This document shows positions 6,324 to 12,609 of a DNA stretch of 15,879 nt, in pieces. A model generated the notes under the pieces. It did no database searches and was not told the DNA's origin. It worked only from the letters and a program-made list of their open reading frames with translations. The position numbers and the translations under genes are program-made. The stretch covers positions 1-15,879 of the forward strand of contig JAAXXJ010000042.1 of assembly GCA_013334545.1 (NCBI GenBank). The letters are read 5' to 3'. Within the stretch, counting starts at the first letter, position 1; every line of letters starts with the position of its first letter. The stretch is from Nitrospirota bacterium. GTDB taxonomy: Bacteria; Nitrospirota; UBA9217.

Positions 6324-7433
6324 TCAGGGCAGCTGCTTGAATGTTCCGCCTTTCACTTCCCAGACGACGTACGGCGCCTTCGTCACGTCACCGTTCTTGT
6401 CAAAGGAAATGTCGCCGAACGCGCCTGTGAACGTGTTCTTCGCGATATACTCAGCTACTTTCGTTCCCTCGGTCGTTCCTGTTTCCTTGATGGCCGTCAG
6501 GATGATGTTGGCAGCATCATAGGCATAGATCGAGTAGGGGCCCGGTTCTCCGTATTTGGCCCGGTATCTCTCGTTGAAGGTCTTCGCTGTCGACAACCCG
6601 GAGGGGTCCTTGCCGAACGTCACGTAGGTCCCCTCGGCTGCTTTCCCGGCGATGTTGATGAAGGTCGGATCATAAACACCGTCCCCGGTGACCATCGGGA
6701 TGGTTAGACCCAGTTCCTTGGCCTGTCGCACGAGGCGCGCGGCCTCGGGATAGATCCCGCCGAAGAAAAACGCCTCCGGCTTCTTTTCCTTGATGGCCGT
6801 CAACACCGCCTTGTAGTCCGGGTCCCGCTGCACGATCCCTCCGAAGTAGACCACTTCCGTACCCGTGCCCAGAGCCTTCTTGAAGTAATCCGCGAGGCCC
6901 TGCCCGTAGGCGGTCTTGTCATGGATGACAGCGACCTTTTTCGGCTTCAAGGACCGCAGGACGAACTCTGCAGCAACCTTGCCCTGCTGGTCGTCGGTCC
7001 CGCATACCCGGAACACGTTCTTGAGCCCCTGGAGCGTGAACTGAGGGTTCGTCGTGGCAGGGCTGATCATGACCATGTTCGCGTCGTTATAGTACTTCGC
7101 CGCCGGGATCGAGCAGCTCGAGTTCCAGTGTCCCACGACCGCGACCGCCTTCTGGTTGATGAACTTGTTCGCAATGGACACCGCCTGCTTGGGATCCGCC
7201 TGGTCGTCGCCGGCAAGCAGCTCGATCTTTTTGCCCAGGACTCCACCCTTTTCGTTCCATTCGCTTACGGCGAGCTCCGCGGCGTTCCTCAGATCAATGC
7301 CCATTTTGCTCTGGTCGCCCGTCATAGGACCGGCAGCACCGATCCTGATCACCTTGTGGTCCTGTGTCGTGCACCCGACCATCAGACATGCGGCCGCACA
7401 GATCGCCAGAGAGAAACCGGATCGCTGCACCAT
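6324..7433 (-). CDS. livK: Branched-chain amino acid ABC transporter substrate-binding lipoprotein (LivJ/LivK type)
   Basis: This 369-residue type I periplasmic binding protein captures substrate for a Liv importer. The N-terminus is a lipoprotein signal: an arginine, a hydrophobic run, and LMVGC with the lipidated Cys at 21. The mature part opens with IRIGAAGPMTGDQSKMGIDLRNAAELAV and contains SPATTNPQFT and NVFRVCGTDDQQG, all typical of the family, plus a Ca-linked two-lobe pattern ending in YVVWEVKGGTFKQLP. I chose the ATG at 7433, which has AAGGGGG eight bases upstream, over a TTG at 7457 that would put eight extra residues before the signal. It starts 26 bases after thiE and precedes livH. 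The substrate could be another amino acid or an amide; the sequence does not decide. Confidence 0.92.
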   Translation of the reverse strand: MVQRSGFSLAICAAACLMVGCTTQDHKVIRIGAAGPMTGDQSKMGIDLRNAAELAVSEWNEKGGVLGKKIELLAGDDQADPKQAVSIANKFINQKAVAVVGHWNSSCSIPAAKYYNDANMVMISPATTNPQFTLQGLKNVFRVCGTDDQQGKVAAEFVLRSLKPKKVAVIHDKTAYGQGLADYFKKALGTGTEVVYFGGIVQRDPDYKAVLTAIKEKKPEAFFFGGIYPEAARLVRQAKELGLTIPMVTGDGVYDPTFINIAGKAAEGTYVTFGKDPSGLSTAKTFNERYRAKYGEPGPYSIYAYDAANIILTAIKETGTTEGTKVAEYIAKNTFTGAFGDISFDKNGDVTKAPYVVWEVKGGTFKQLP

Positions 7434-7441
7434 AGCTTGTT

Positions 7442-7448
7442 CCCCCTT
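7442..7448 (-). promoter_or_regulatory. Ribosome-binding site of the Liv binding-protein gene
   Basis: AAGGGGG on the minus strand, eight bases before the ATG at 7433. It lies inside any extension from the TTG at 7457, which argues for the shorter protein. Confidence 0.65.
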
Positions 7449-7459
7449 CAGAACCAATA

Positions 7460-8080
7460 TTATGAAACCAGCATCCTTTGAATGCGATCCACCATCCCGC
7501 GCGCCGTCTCATACGGGTCCGGAGCGGCAAGAATGGCGCTGATGACCGCAACACCGTCAGCCCCTGCCCTGAGCACCTCGTCAAGGTTCCCGCTGTTGAT
7601 ACCGCCTATTGCGATCACCGGGAGCGTCACGGCCTTCCGTACCTGGCGGAGACCCTCGATGCCCTGGCGCGGACCGGCATCCTTCGTCCTGGTCATGAAG
7701 ATGGGGCCGAAGCCGATATAGTCCGCGCCGGCGGACTGTGCCGCCCTGGCCTGCTCGACGCTATGTGTGGATACCCCTATGATCCTGCTGCCGCCCATGA
7801 GCTTGCGCGCAACTTCTACAGGCAGGTCGTCCTGTCCCAAATGAACACCGTCAGCGTCCACGGCCATCGCGATGTCGGGATGATCATTCACGATGAACGC
7901 CGCCCCTGAACGCCTCATGAGGACGGCAAGACGGAGGCAGGTCCCGTAGATGGCTCTGCGGGTCCCGCTCTTGCTCCGGTACTGAAATAGCCGTACGCCT
8001 GCATCAAGGGCGACCTGCGCGGCATCTTCGGCACCAGTCCTCAGGAGGTCTGCGTCAAGGATAAGGCACAGGCCCCGGAT
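7460..8080 (-). CDS. thiE: Thiamine-phosphate synthase ThiE; start codon unclear or frameshifted
   Basis: ThiE joins the thiazole and pyrimidine (HMP-PP) halves into thiamine phosphate in the cytoplasm. Clear motifs: QYRSK (the family's Q-x-R-x-K), VNDHPDIAMAVDADGVHLGQDD, GVSTHS, DYIGFGPIFMTRTK, and PVIAIGGINSGN. The first ATG in frame is at 7918, which would give only 152 residues and drop the first strand and the QYRSK loop. The frame stays open upstream through RGLCLILDADLL to about 8080, giving about 206 residues, the normal length. No ATG, GTG or TTG exists there in frame. A GTG at 8086-8084 overlaps the accC stop but is one base out of phase; one more A in the following A-run would join it. 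So this is a non-standard start, a young frameshift or a sequencing error. Confidence 0.85.
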   Translation of the reverse strand: MRGLCLILDADLLRTGAEDAAQVALDAGVRLFQYRSKSGTRRAIYGTCLRLAVLMRRSGAAFIVNDHPDIAMAVDADGVHLGQDDLPVEVARKLMGGSRIIGVSTHSVEQARAAQSAGADYIGFGPIFMTRTKDAGPRQGIEGLRQVRKAVTLPVIAIGGINSGNLDEVLRAGADGVAVISAILAAPDPYETARGMVDRIQRMLVS

Positions 8081-8081
8081 T

Positions 8082-9428
8082 TCACTGCTGCGGATTATAG
8101 TAACGCTCCATGAACTTGGTGGAAATGTTCCCGGTCTGGAAATCCTCTTCCGCGAGGATCCTCTTGTGCAGGGGAATGGTCGTTTTTACCCCTTCGATGA
8201 TGAATTCGTCCAGCGCCCGCTTCATCCGCATGATCGCCTCATCGCGGGTGTCGGCATACACGATGAGCTTCGCGATCATGGAATCATAGAACGGCGGAAT
8301 GACGTATTGGGTGTACGCTGCCGTGTCGACCCGCACACCGGGCCCTCCCGGAGGATTATAGGCCGTGATAGTGCCGGGAGAGGGCGTGAATTTCACCGGG
8401 TCCTCGGCGTTGACCCGGCATTCGATGCTATGGCCCCGGACCGTCACCTGGTCCTGCGTGAAGGACAGCGGCATTCCCGATGCGACCCTGATCTGCTCTT
8501 TGACGAGGTCCACACCCGTTACCAGCTCGGTGACCGGGTGCTCGACCTGGATCCGGGTGTTCATTTCCATGAAGTAGAAGCTGCGGTCCTCATCCATGAG
8601 AAACTCGATCGTTCCCGCGTTCCGGTATTTAACGGCCCTCGCCAGCGCCACGGCCATGTCCCCCATCCGCTTCCGGAGCGGTCCATCAACGACGACCGAT
8701 GGGGCCTCCTCGATGAGTTTCTGGTGTCTGCGCTGGATCGAGCATTCTCGCTCACCAAGCGACACGACATTGCCCTTCTCATCGGCCATGACCTGCACTT
8801 CAATGTGCCGAGGCTGGGTGATGTATTTTTCAACGTACACGTCGGCGTTGCCGAACGCGGCAAGCGCCTCGGACTGTGCCATGACGAACGCGGATGCGAA
8901 CTCCGGTTCTTCAAAGACCACCCGCATGCCCTTGCCCCCGCCTCCGGCAACGGCCTTTATGATGACCGGGAAGCCAAGCTCGCGGGCAAGAGACAGGGCG
9001 TCGGCCTCTTCGGTGATGACCCCGGGGCTGCCCGGCAGGATGGGCACGCCTGCCTTCTGTGCAGTTTCGCGCGCCTTGGCCTTGTCACCCATGAGCTTGA
9101 TGCTGTCCGGGCTCGGCCCGATGAACTTGATGCCGGCCGAATTGCAGACCTCGGCGAAGCTCGCGTTCTCGGCCAGGAACCCGTATCCCGGATGGATCGC
9201 CTCGGAGTCCGTGATCTCGGCAGCGCTGATGATGCTGGGGACGTGGAGATAGCTGTCGGCGCTCTTGGGAGGTCCTATACAGACGCTCTGGTCGGCAAAA
9301 CGGACATGAAGAGAGTGTGCATCTGCGGTGGAATGCACGGCCACTGTCTTGATGCCCAGCTCTTTGCACGCCCGGATGATGCGAAGTGCGATCTCGCCCC
9401 GGTTGGCTATCAATATTTTCTTGAACAC
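8082..9428 (-). CDS. accC: Acetyl-CoA carboxylase, biotin carboxylase subunit AccC
   Basis: This 448-residue subunit, the usual length, carboxylates biotin carried on AccB using ATP and bicarbonate, the first half-reaction of malonyl-CoA synthesis. It starts with KKILIANRGEIALRIIRACKELG, carries the glycine-rich ATP-grasp loop AGGGGKGMRVV, the ECSIQRRHQKLIEEAPS segment, and the active-site strand MEMNTRIQVEHPVTE; all key regions are intact. The start is GTG at 9428 with GAGGTG about five bases upstream. That Shine-Dalgarno sequence lies in a small inverted repeat (9432-9445). It follows accB by 55 bases, and its stop overlaps the beginning of the thiE reading frame, suggesting coupled translation. 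A 436-residue open frame on the opposite strand is a shadow of its codon usage. Confidence 0.97.
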   Translation of the reverse strand: MFKKILIANRGEIALRIIRACKELGIKTVAVHSTADAHSLHVRFADQSVCIGPPKSADSYLHVPSIISAAEITDSEAIHPGYGFLAENASFAEVCNSAGIKFIGPSPDSIKLMGDKAKARETAQKAGVPILPGSPGVITEEADALSLARELGFPVIIKAVAGGGGKGMRVVFEEPEFASAFVMAQSEALAAFGNADVYVEKYITQPRHIEVQVMADEKGNVVSLGERECSIQRRHQKLIEEAPSVVVDGPLRKRMGDMAVALARAVKYRNAGTIEFLMDEDRSFYFMEMNTRIQVEHPVTELVTGVDLVKEQIRVASGMPLSFTQDQVTVRGHSIECRVNAEDPVKFTPSPGTITAYNPPGGPGVRVDTAAYTQYVIPPFYDSMIAKLIVYADTRDEAIMRMKRALDEFIIEGVKTTIPLHKRILAEEDFQTGNISTKFMERYYNPQQ

Positions 9429-9431
9429 GAA

Positions 9432-9445
9432 GACACCTCGGTGTC
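9432..9445 (-). promoter_or_regulatory. Inverted repeat covering the accC ribosome-binding site
   Basis: GACACCGAGGTGTC on the minus strand. GACAC and GTGTC can pair around a CGAG loop, placing the GAGGTG Shine-Dalgarno sequence partly in the loop and partly in the stem. It could modestly limit accC translation; five base pairs is weak. Confidence 0.3.
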
Positions 9446-9483
9446 GGTCAGATTTTATATAACGCGTCTTTCGTGACCGCGGT

Positions 9484-9960
9484 CTATGCCGGTTCGATCA
9501 CAAAGAGGGCCTGACCGTATTCCACGGGCTGGCCATTCTCCACAAGGGCCTGTACCACCTTACCTGCCGCCTCGGATTCGATCTCGTTCATCAGCTTCAT
9601 TGCCTCGATGATGCAGAGGACCTGGCCTTTTTTCACCACATCGCCCACCTCGACATAGGCAGGCTTATCGGGCGAACTGGACCGATAGAACGTGCCGACG
9701 ATGGGCGAGGTGACCTTCACCTGGCTGACGGGCGCTTCGGCCGGCGTCTTCGGCTGTTCGACGGAGGGCTTCACCGGTTCGACGATGGACGGAGCCACGA
9801 TGGCGGATGGCGGATACTCCATGCGCGGCATGGACGGGTGGAACGTCACGTCCCCGCCCTTCCGGAGCCGTACCTTCACGCCCGAGCGTTCGATCTCCAG
9901 CTCGGAGATATCGGTGTTCTTGAGCATCTCAATGAGTTCTTTCAACTCTTTCAGATTCAT
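9484..9960 (-). CDS. accB: Acetyl-CoA carboxylase, biotin carboxyl carrier protein AccB
   Basis: This 158-residue carrier shuttles carboxylated biotin between AccC and the AccAD carboxyltransferase. The N-terminal helix (MNLKELKELIEMLKNTDISELEIERSG, in short pieces typical of BCCP) is followed by a Pro/Ala/Val-rich flexible linker at about 40-80 and the biotinyl domain at about 81-158. Lys122 in EAMKLMNEIES is the biotinylated lysine. The SPDKPAYVEVG stretch corresponds to the protruding thumb of bacterial BCCPs. I chose the ATG at 9960, with AAAGGAG five bases upstream; a longer in-frame extension to 10101 would run into efp and lacks similarity to the family. accC follows 55 bases later and efp precedes by 85 bases. 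Confidence 0.96.
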   Translation of the reverse strand: MNLKELKELIEMLKNTDISELEIERSGVKVRLRKGGDVTFHPSMPRMEYPPSAIVAPSIVEPVKPSVEQPKTPAEAPVSQVKVTSPIVGTFYRSSSPDKPAYVEVGDVVKKGQVLCIIEAMKLMNEIESEAAGKVVQALVENGQPVEYGQALFVIEPA

Positions 9961-9965
9961 GATTG

Positions 9966-9972
9966 CTCCTTT
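9966..9972 (-). promoter_or_regulatory. Ribosome-binding site that fixes the accB start
   Basis: AAAGGAG on the minus strand, five bases before the ATG at 9960, supporting the 158-residue protein over the longer reading frame that opens at 10101 inside efp. Confidence 0.75.
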
Positions 9973-10045
9973 TCGTAGACCGCAAGGACCGGCGGTGTCG
10001 CGGAGGTCGCTGCCGGGCCAGGCCTGCGGCTGATCAAAGATACCA

Positions 10046-10612
10046 TCACTGCTTGACGCGTTCGATGAACGTCCCTGTCCGGGTGTCGACCTTGATGACA
10101 TCGCCTTCGTTCAGATAGAACGGCACTTTCACCACAGCACCGGTCTCCAGGGTGGCCGGTTTGGAGCCTCCCGAGGCCGTGTCACCCCGTACGCCCGGGT
10201 CGGTCCGAGCGATCGCGAGCTCGACGAACATGGGAATGTCGATGTTGATAGGCTGACCCTTGAAGTACAGCACCTTGATCTCCATGTTCTCTTTCAGATA
10301 GCTGATGCTCTCGCCGAGCTGTTGTTCGCTCATGGAAAGCTGCTCATAACTGCTGGTGTCCATGAACACCCGGTCCTTGTCCGCTGCGTACAGATACTGC
10401 ATGGTCTTTTCCTCAAGCTCGGGGACATCAACCTTCTCGCCTGACCGGAAGGTCCGGTCGATGACGTTCCCGCTCTTCAGGCTTTTCATCTTGGTCCGGA
10501 CAAAGGCTCCGCCTTTGCCCGGCTTCACATGCTGGAACTCGACGATGATATACGGTTCACCGTCGATCTCGATCTTCAAGCCGTTCCGGAACTCTGCTGT
10601 CGATACTGGCAA
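10046..10612 (-). CDS. efp: Translation elongation factor P
   Basis: This 188-residue factor (usual length) binds between the P and E sites of ribosomes stalled on polyproline and stimulates peptide bond formation. Three beta-barrel domains are expected. The N-terminal one contains FRNGLKIEIDGEPYIIVEF and the tip loop HVKPGKGGAF, with Lys33 at the position that is modified in many bacteria. The middle part has the RSGEKVDVPELEEKTMQYLY segment, and the C-terminal OB fold ends in VDTRTGTFIERVK. I chose the TTG at 10612, which has AGGAGG nine bases upstream and gives the family's normal N-terminus; a start at 10669 would add 19 residues overlapping the upstream gene. No EpmA/EpmB-like modifying enzyme is in the window. 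TPR Pro-rich protein nearby could be a client. Confidence 0.96.
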   Translation of the reverse strand: MPVSTAEFRNGLKIEIDGEPYIIVEFQHVKPGKGGAFVRTKMKSLKSGNVIDRTFRSGEKVDVPELEEKTMQYLYAADKDRVFMDTSSYEQLSMSEQQLGESISYLKENMEIKVLYFKGQPINIDIPMFVELAIARTDPGVRGDTASGGSKPATLETGAVVKVPFYLNEGDVIKVDTRTGTFIERVKQ

Positions 10613-10621
10613 TTCCTGATT

Positions 10622-10627
10622 CCTCCT
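10622..10627 (-). promoter_or_regulatory. Ribosome-binding site that fixes the efp TTG start
   Basis: AGGAGG on the minus strand, nine bases before TTG 10612-10610. No ATG near the conserved EF-P N-terminus is available. Confidence 0.65.
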
Positions 10628-10665
10628 CGCGTGCGTTCTCTGTCTGATTGGTCCGTATTCTGCGA

Positions 10666-11739
10666 TCACAGTTCCCGGGGCAGGCTGGTCAGGACCCGGT
10701 GGCCGTTGTCCGTCACCAGCACCATATCCTCGATCCGGACGCCGCCCCAGCCGGGGATATACACTCCGGGCTCCACCGTGAACACCATCCCTTCCCTGAT
10801 ATCTCCTTTGGAAAGGGCCGCGATGGTCGGCGCCTCATGGACCATAAGGCCGATCCCATGTCCGGTGGCATGGCCGAACTGTTTTCCACGGCCCGCTTTT
10901 TCGATCGTAGCCCGGGCTGCCCGGTCGATATCGACGCAGGCTATGCCGGGACGAACAGCATGAATAGCGTTCTGCTGCGCGCTCAGGACCAGGCCATGGA
11001 TCTCGCGCTGACGCGCGTTCGGACGGCCCACGCACACTGTCCTCGTGATATCACTGTAATAGCCGTCCGCCTCGGCGCCGAAATCGAATGTCACGAGGTC
11101 GCCGGCACGAAGCCGCCGGCCTGAAACCGAAGCGTGGGGCATGGCGCCGTTCCTCCCGGAGGCAACGATGATGTCGAACGCCGCTCTTCGCGAGCCCTTC
11201 TCGCGAATGAGCATTTCAAGCCGAAGCCCCAGTTCTTGCTCGGTCGTGCCTGCCCGGATGCGAGGCCTCAGTTCGCGGAAGGCCTCTTCGGCCCGTCGGA
11301 TGGCCCTCCGGATCAGTGTGAGCTCGACTGCATCCTTCTCCCGCCGGATCTCGGCAACCGGGTCCTTCATCCCCCGTAGCCGCAGTTTTTGTTTCCTGAG
11401 CGCTCTCACACGGTCCAGGGTCATCGAGGATTCGTCGAACCAGAGTATATCGGTGCCAAAGAGATCGGCTGCTGCCTTGATCGTCGATACATGGTCTTTC
11501 TTCTGGATCAGCAGCCTCGTTCCCGATGTCTCGGCCTTTGCCTGTTCCTTATAGCGGAAGTCGGTGATCAGCACCGTCCTCCCGGAAGTTCCCATGAGAA
11601 GGCTCCCGGCCGAGCCGGTGAACCCCGTCAGGTACCGGACATTCTCACGCTGCGTCACGAGCAGGGTATCGATGCCCCGCTCCCGCATGATCCTTCGGAG
11701 CCTGGCGATCCGCTTCGCCTCCTGCCGATTTTTCTTCAT
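10666..11739 (-). CDS. M24B-family Xaa-Pro peptidase (aminopeptidase P / prolidase type)
   Basis: This 357-residue cytosolic metallopeptidase cleaves peptide bonds involving proline. A creatinase-like N-terminal domain (about 10-125, with VTQRENVRYLTGFTGS) precedes the pita-bread catalytic domain. All five metal ligands of M24 enzymes are visible: Asp219 (TFDFGAE), Asp230 (YYSDITRTV), His294 (GHATGHGIG), Glu323 (TVEPGVYI) and Glu337 (GVRIEDM). The length matches the YqhT/PepQ-like proteins that sit next to efp in other bacteria; whether it acts on dipeptides or longer peptides cannot be told. The start is the ATG at 11739, whose ATGA overlaps the aroQ stop, a sign of coupled translation; no strong Shine-Dalgarno is present. 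A longer frame to 11985 is just overlap with aroQ. Confidence 0.92.
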   Translation of the reverse strand: MKKNRQEAKRIARLRRIMRERGIDTLLVTQRENVRYLTGFTGSAGSLLMGTSGRTVLITDFRYKEQAKAETSGTRLLIQKKDHVSTIKAAADLFGTDILWFDESSMTLDRVRALRKQKLRLRGMKDPVAEIRREKDAVELTLIRRAIRRAEEAFRELRPRIRAGTTEQELGLRLEMLIREKGSRRAAFDIIVASGRNGAMPHASVSGRRLRAGDLVTFDFGAEADGYYSDITRTVCVGRPNARQREIHGLVLSAQQNAIHAVRPGIACVDIDRAARATIEKAGRGKQFGHATGHGIGLMVHEAPTIAALSKGDIREGMVFTVEPGVYIPGWGGVRIEDMVLVTDNGHRVLTSLPREL

Positions 11740-12182
11740 TTCTTGTTCGCGCTCAGGGCGGCGTGGACAGCGGCGCGGAGCCCGAGCAGGTAGCTCTCGA
11801 TACCGAACCCAGTGATCTGGCCGAACGCTACACCGGAGATGTAGGAGTGATGACGGAATTCCTCGCGGCGGTAGATGTTCGAAAGGTGCACTTCGACCGT
11901 GGGCATTCCTGTCGACGCGATAGCATCGCGCAGAGCGATGCTCGTATGAGTATATGCCCCGGGATTGATCACAAGCGCCTGGCACGTACCCATGGCATCC
12001 TGGATCTTTTGGACCAGCTCGCCCTCATGGTTCGACTGGAAGAACGTGACGTCCGTACCGAGCTCTCGGGCCAGCAGGGCAAGACGGCTGTTGATCTCTT
12101 CCAGGGTCACCGTGCCGTAGATGTCGGGCTCCCGTTTTCCGAGAAGGTTTAGGTTGGGCCCGTGGATGACAAGGACGTTCAT
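11736..12182 (-). CDS. aroQ: Type II 3-dehydroquinate dehydratase AroQ
   Basis: This 148-residue enzyme (a dodecamer in the family) removes water from 3-dehydroquinate in the third step of the shikimate pathway. It begins with VLVIHGPNLNLLGKREPDIYG, here Arg17 and the catalytic Tyr22. NPGAYTHTS (73-81, with Asn73-Pro and His79) and VEVHLSNIY (His99 with Ser-Asn following) complete the active site. The ATG at 12182 has GGGAGG four bases upstream. An intrinsic terminator ends about ten bases before that Shine-Dalgarno sequence, which is unusual for a gene that heads a series of co-directional genes (M24 peptidase, efp, accB, accC). No convincing promoter was found downstream of the terminator, so expression may depend on read-through or on a promoter in the Roadblock gene. 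Confidence 0.96.
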   Translation of the reverse strand: MNVLVIHGPNLNLLGKREPDIYGTVTLEEINSRLALLARELGTDVTFFQSNHEGELVQKIQDAMGTCQALVINPGAYTHTSIALRDAIASTGMPTVEVHLSNIYRREEFRHHSYISGVAFGQITGFGIESYLLGLRAAVHAALSANKK

Positions 12183-12190
12183 GGTCCTCC

Positions 12191-12221
12191 CGCAAAATAA
12201 AAAACTGCCCGGGGCAGTTTT
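12191..12221 (-). terminator. Intrinsic terminator after the Roadblock gene, against the aroQ leader
   Basis: AAAACTGCC (12201-12209) and GGCAGTTTT (12213-12221) form a nine-base stem with a three-base loop. Read on the minus strand the hairpin runs into TTTTTTATTTT (about 12201 to 12192), a strong U-tract. It lies 32 bases after the Roadblock stop and about three bases before the aroQ ribosome-binding site. On the plus strand the T-run is only four bases, so the minus direction is the functional one. Confidence 0.85.
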
Positions 12222-12252
12222 CGGATAGTACTCGCTCTACGTGAATGATGGT

Positions 12253-12609
12253 TCAGAATTCTTTCAGCAATTTTGGCACAGACATCCGGAGGAGGAACCT
12301 GCCTTTTCCAAAGTTACCGTCTGGCTTGATGATCAACACCATGAAGTACTCTTCATTGAGACGTCGCAGCATGATCATGGCCCTATCCGCTATGACCGTG
12401 ACCTCTCTGGTGGAACCGAGCTGTGAAGCCTGTGATCCTCGTTCGATCTCCTTCAGGAGCGTGGCGTACTCGACCGTCATGGACTGCAGGTCGATCTCCT
12501 TATCCAGGGTGAATTCCTCTACCGAGATGCCATCCACCCCTACCACGAGTGCGCCCATTGCCCCCTCAGTTCCCTGTACGACCTCTTTCAGAATATCGGC
12601 AAAGGGCAT
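12253..12609 (-). CDS. Roadblock/LC7-domain protein (MglB-like)
   Basis: This small soluble protein of 118 residues forms a single Roadblock/LC7 fold: helix FADILKEVVQGTEGAMGAL, strands LVVGVDGISVEEF, a long central helix with EYATLLKEIERG, strands EVTVIADRAMIMLRRLN and YFMVLIIKPDG, and a C-terminal helix with GKGRFLLRM. Such proteins dimerise and often regulate a small Ras-like GTPase, as MglB does for MglA in cell polarity. No GTPase gene is in the window. The start is the ATG at 12609, which overlaps the TPR gene's stop as TAATG; AAGGAG lies 11 bases upstream. A GTG at 12645 would add 12 residues inside the TPR gene. The tight coupling suggests the two proteins work together (inference). 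Confidence 0.86.
   Translation of the reverse strand: MPFADILKEVVQGTEGAMGALVVGVDGISVEEFTLDKEIDLQSMTVEYATLLKEIERGSQASQLGSTREVTVIADRAMIMLRRLNEEYFMVLIIKPDGNFGKGRFLLRMSVPKLLKEF

Noticed and set aside
8166..9476. 436-codon open frame on the plus strand opposite accC
   Set aside because: It is the antisense shadow of a GC-rich conserved gene; its translation is rich in Arg, His and Asp with no recognisable motif, while accC is certain.
9961..10101. N-terminal extension of AccB
   Set aside because: It overlaps efp, is unlike any BCCP N-terminus, and AAAGGAG stands directly before the ATG at 9960.
11740..11985. N-terminal extension of the M24 peptidase
   Set aside because: It runs antiphase inside aroQ and shows no similarity; the ATGA overlap at 11739-11736 is a normal coupled start.
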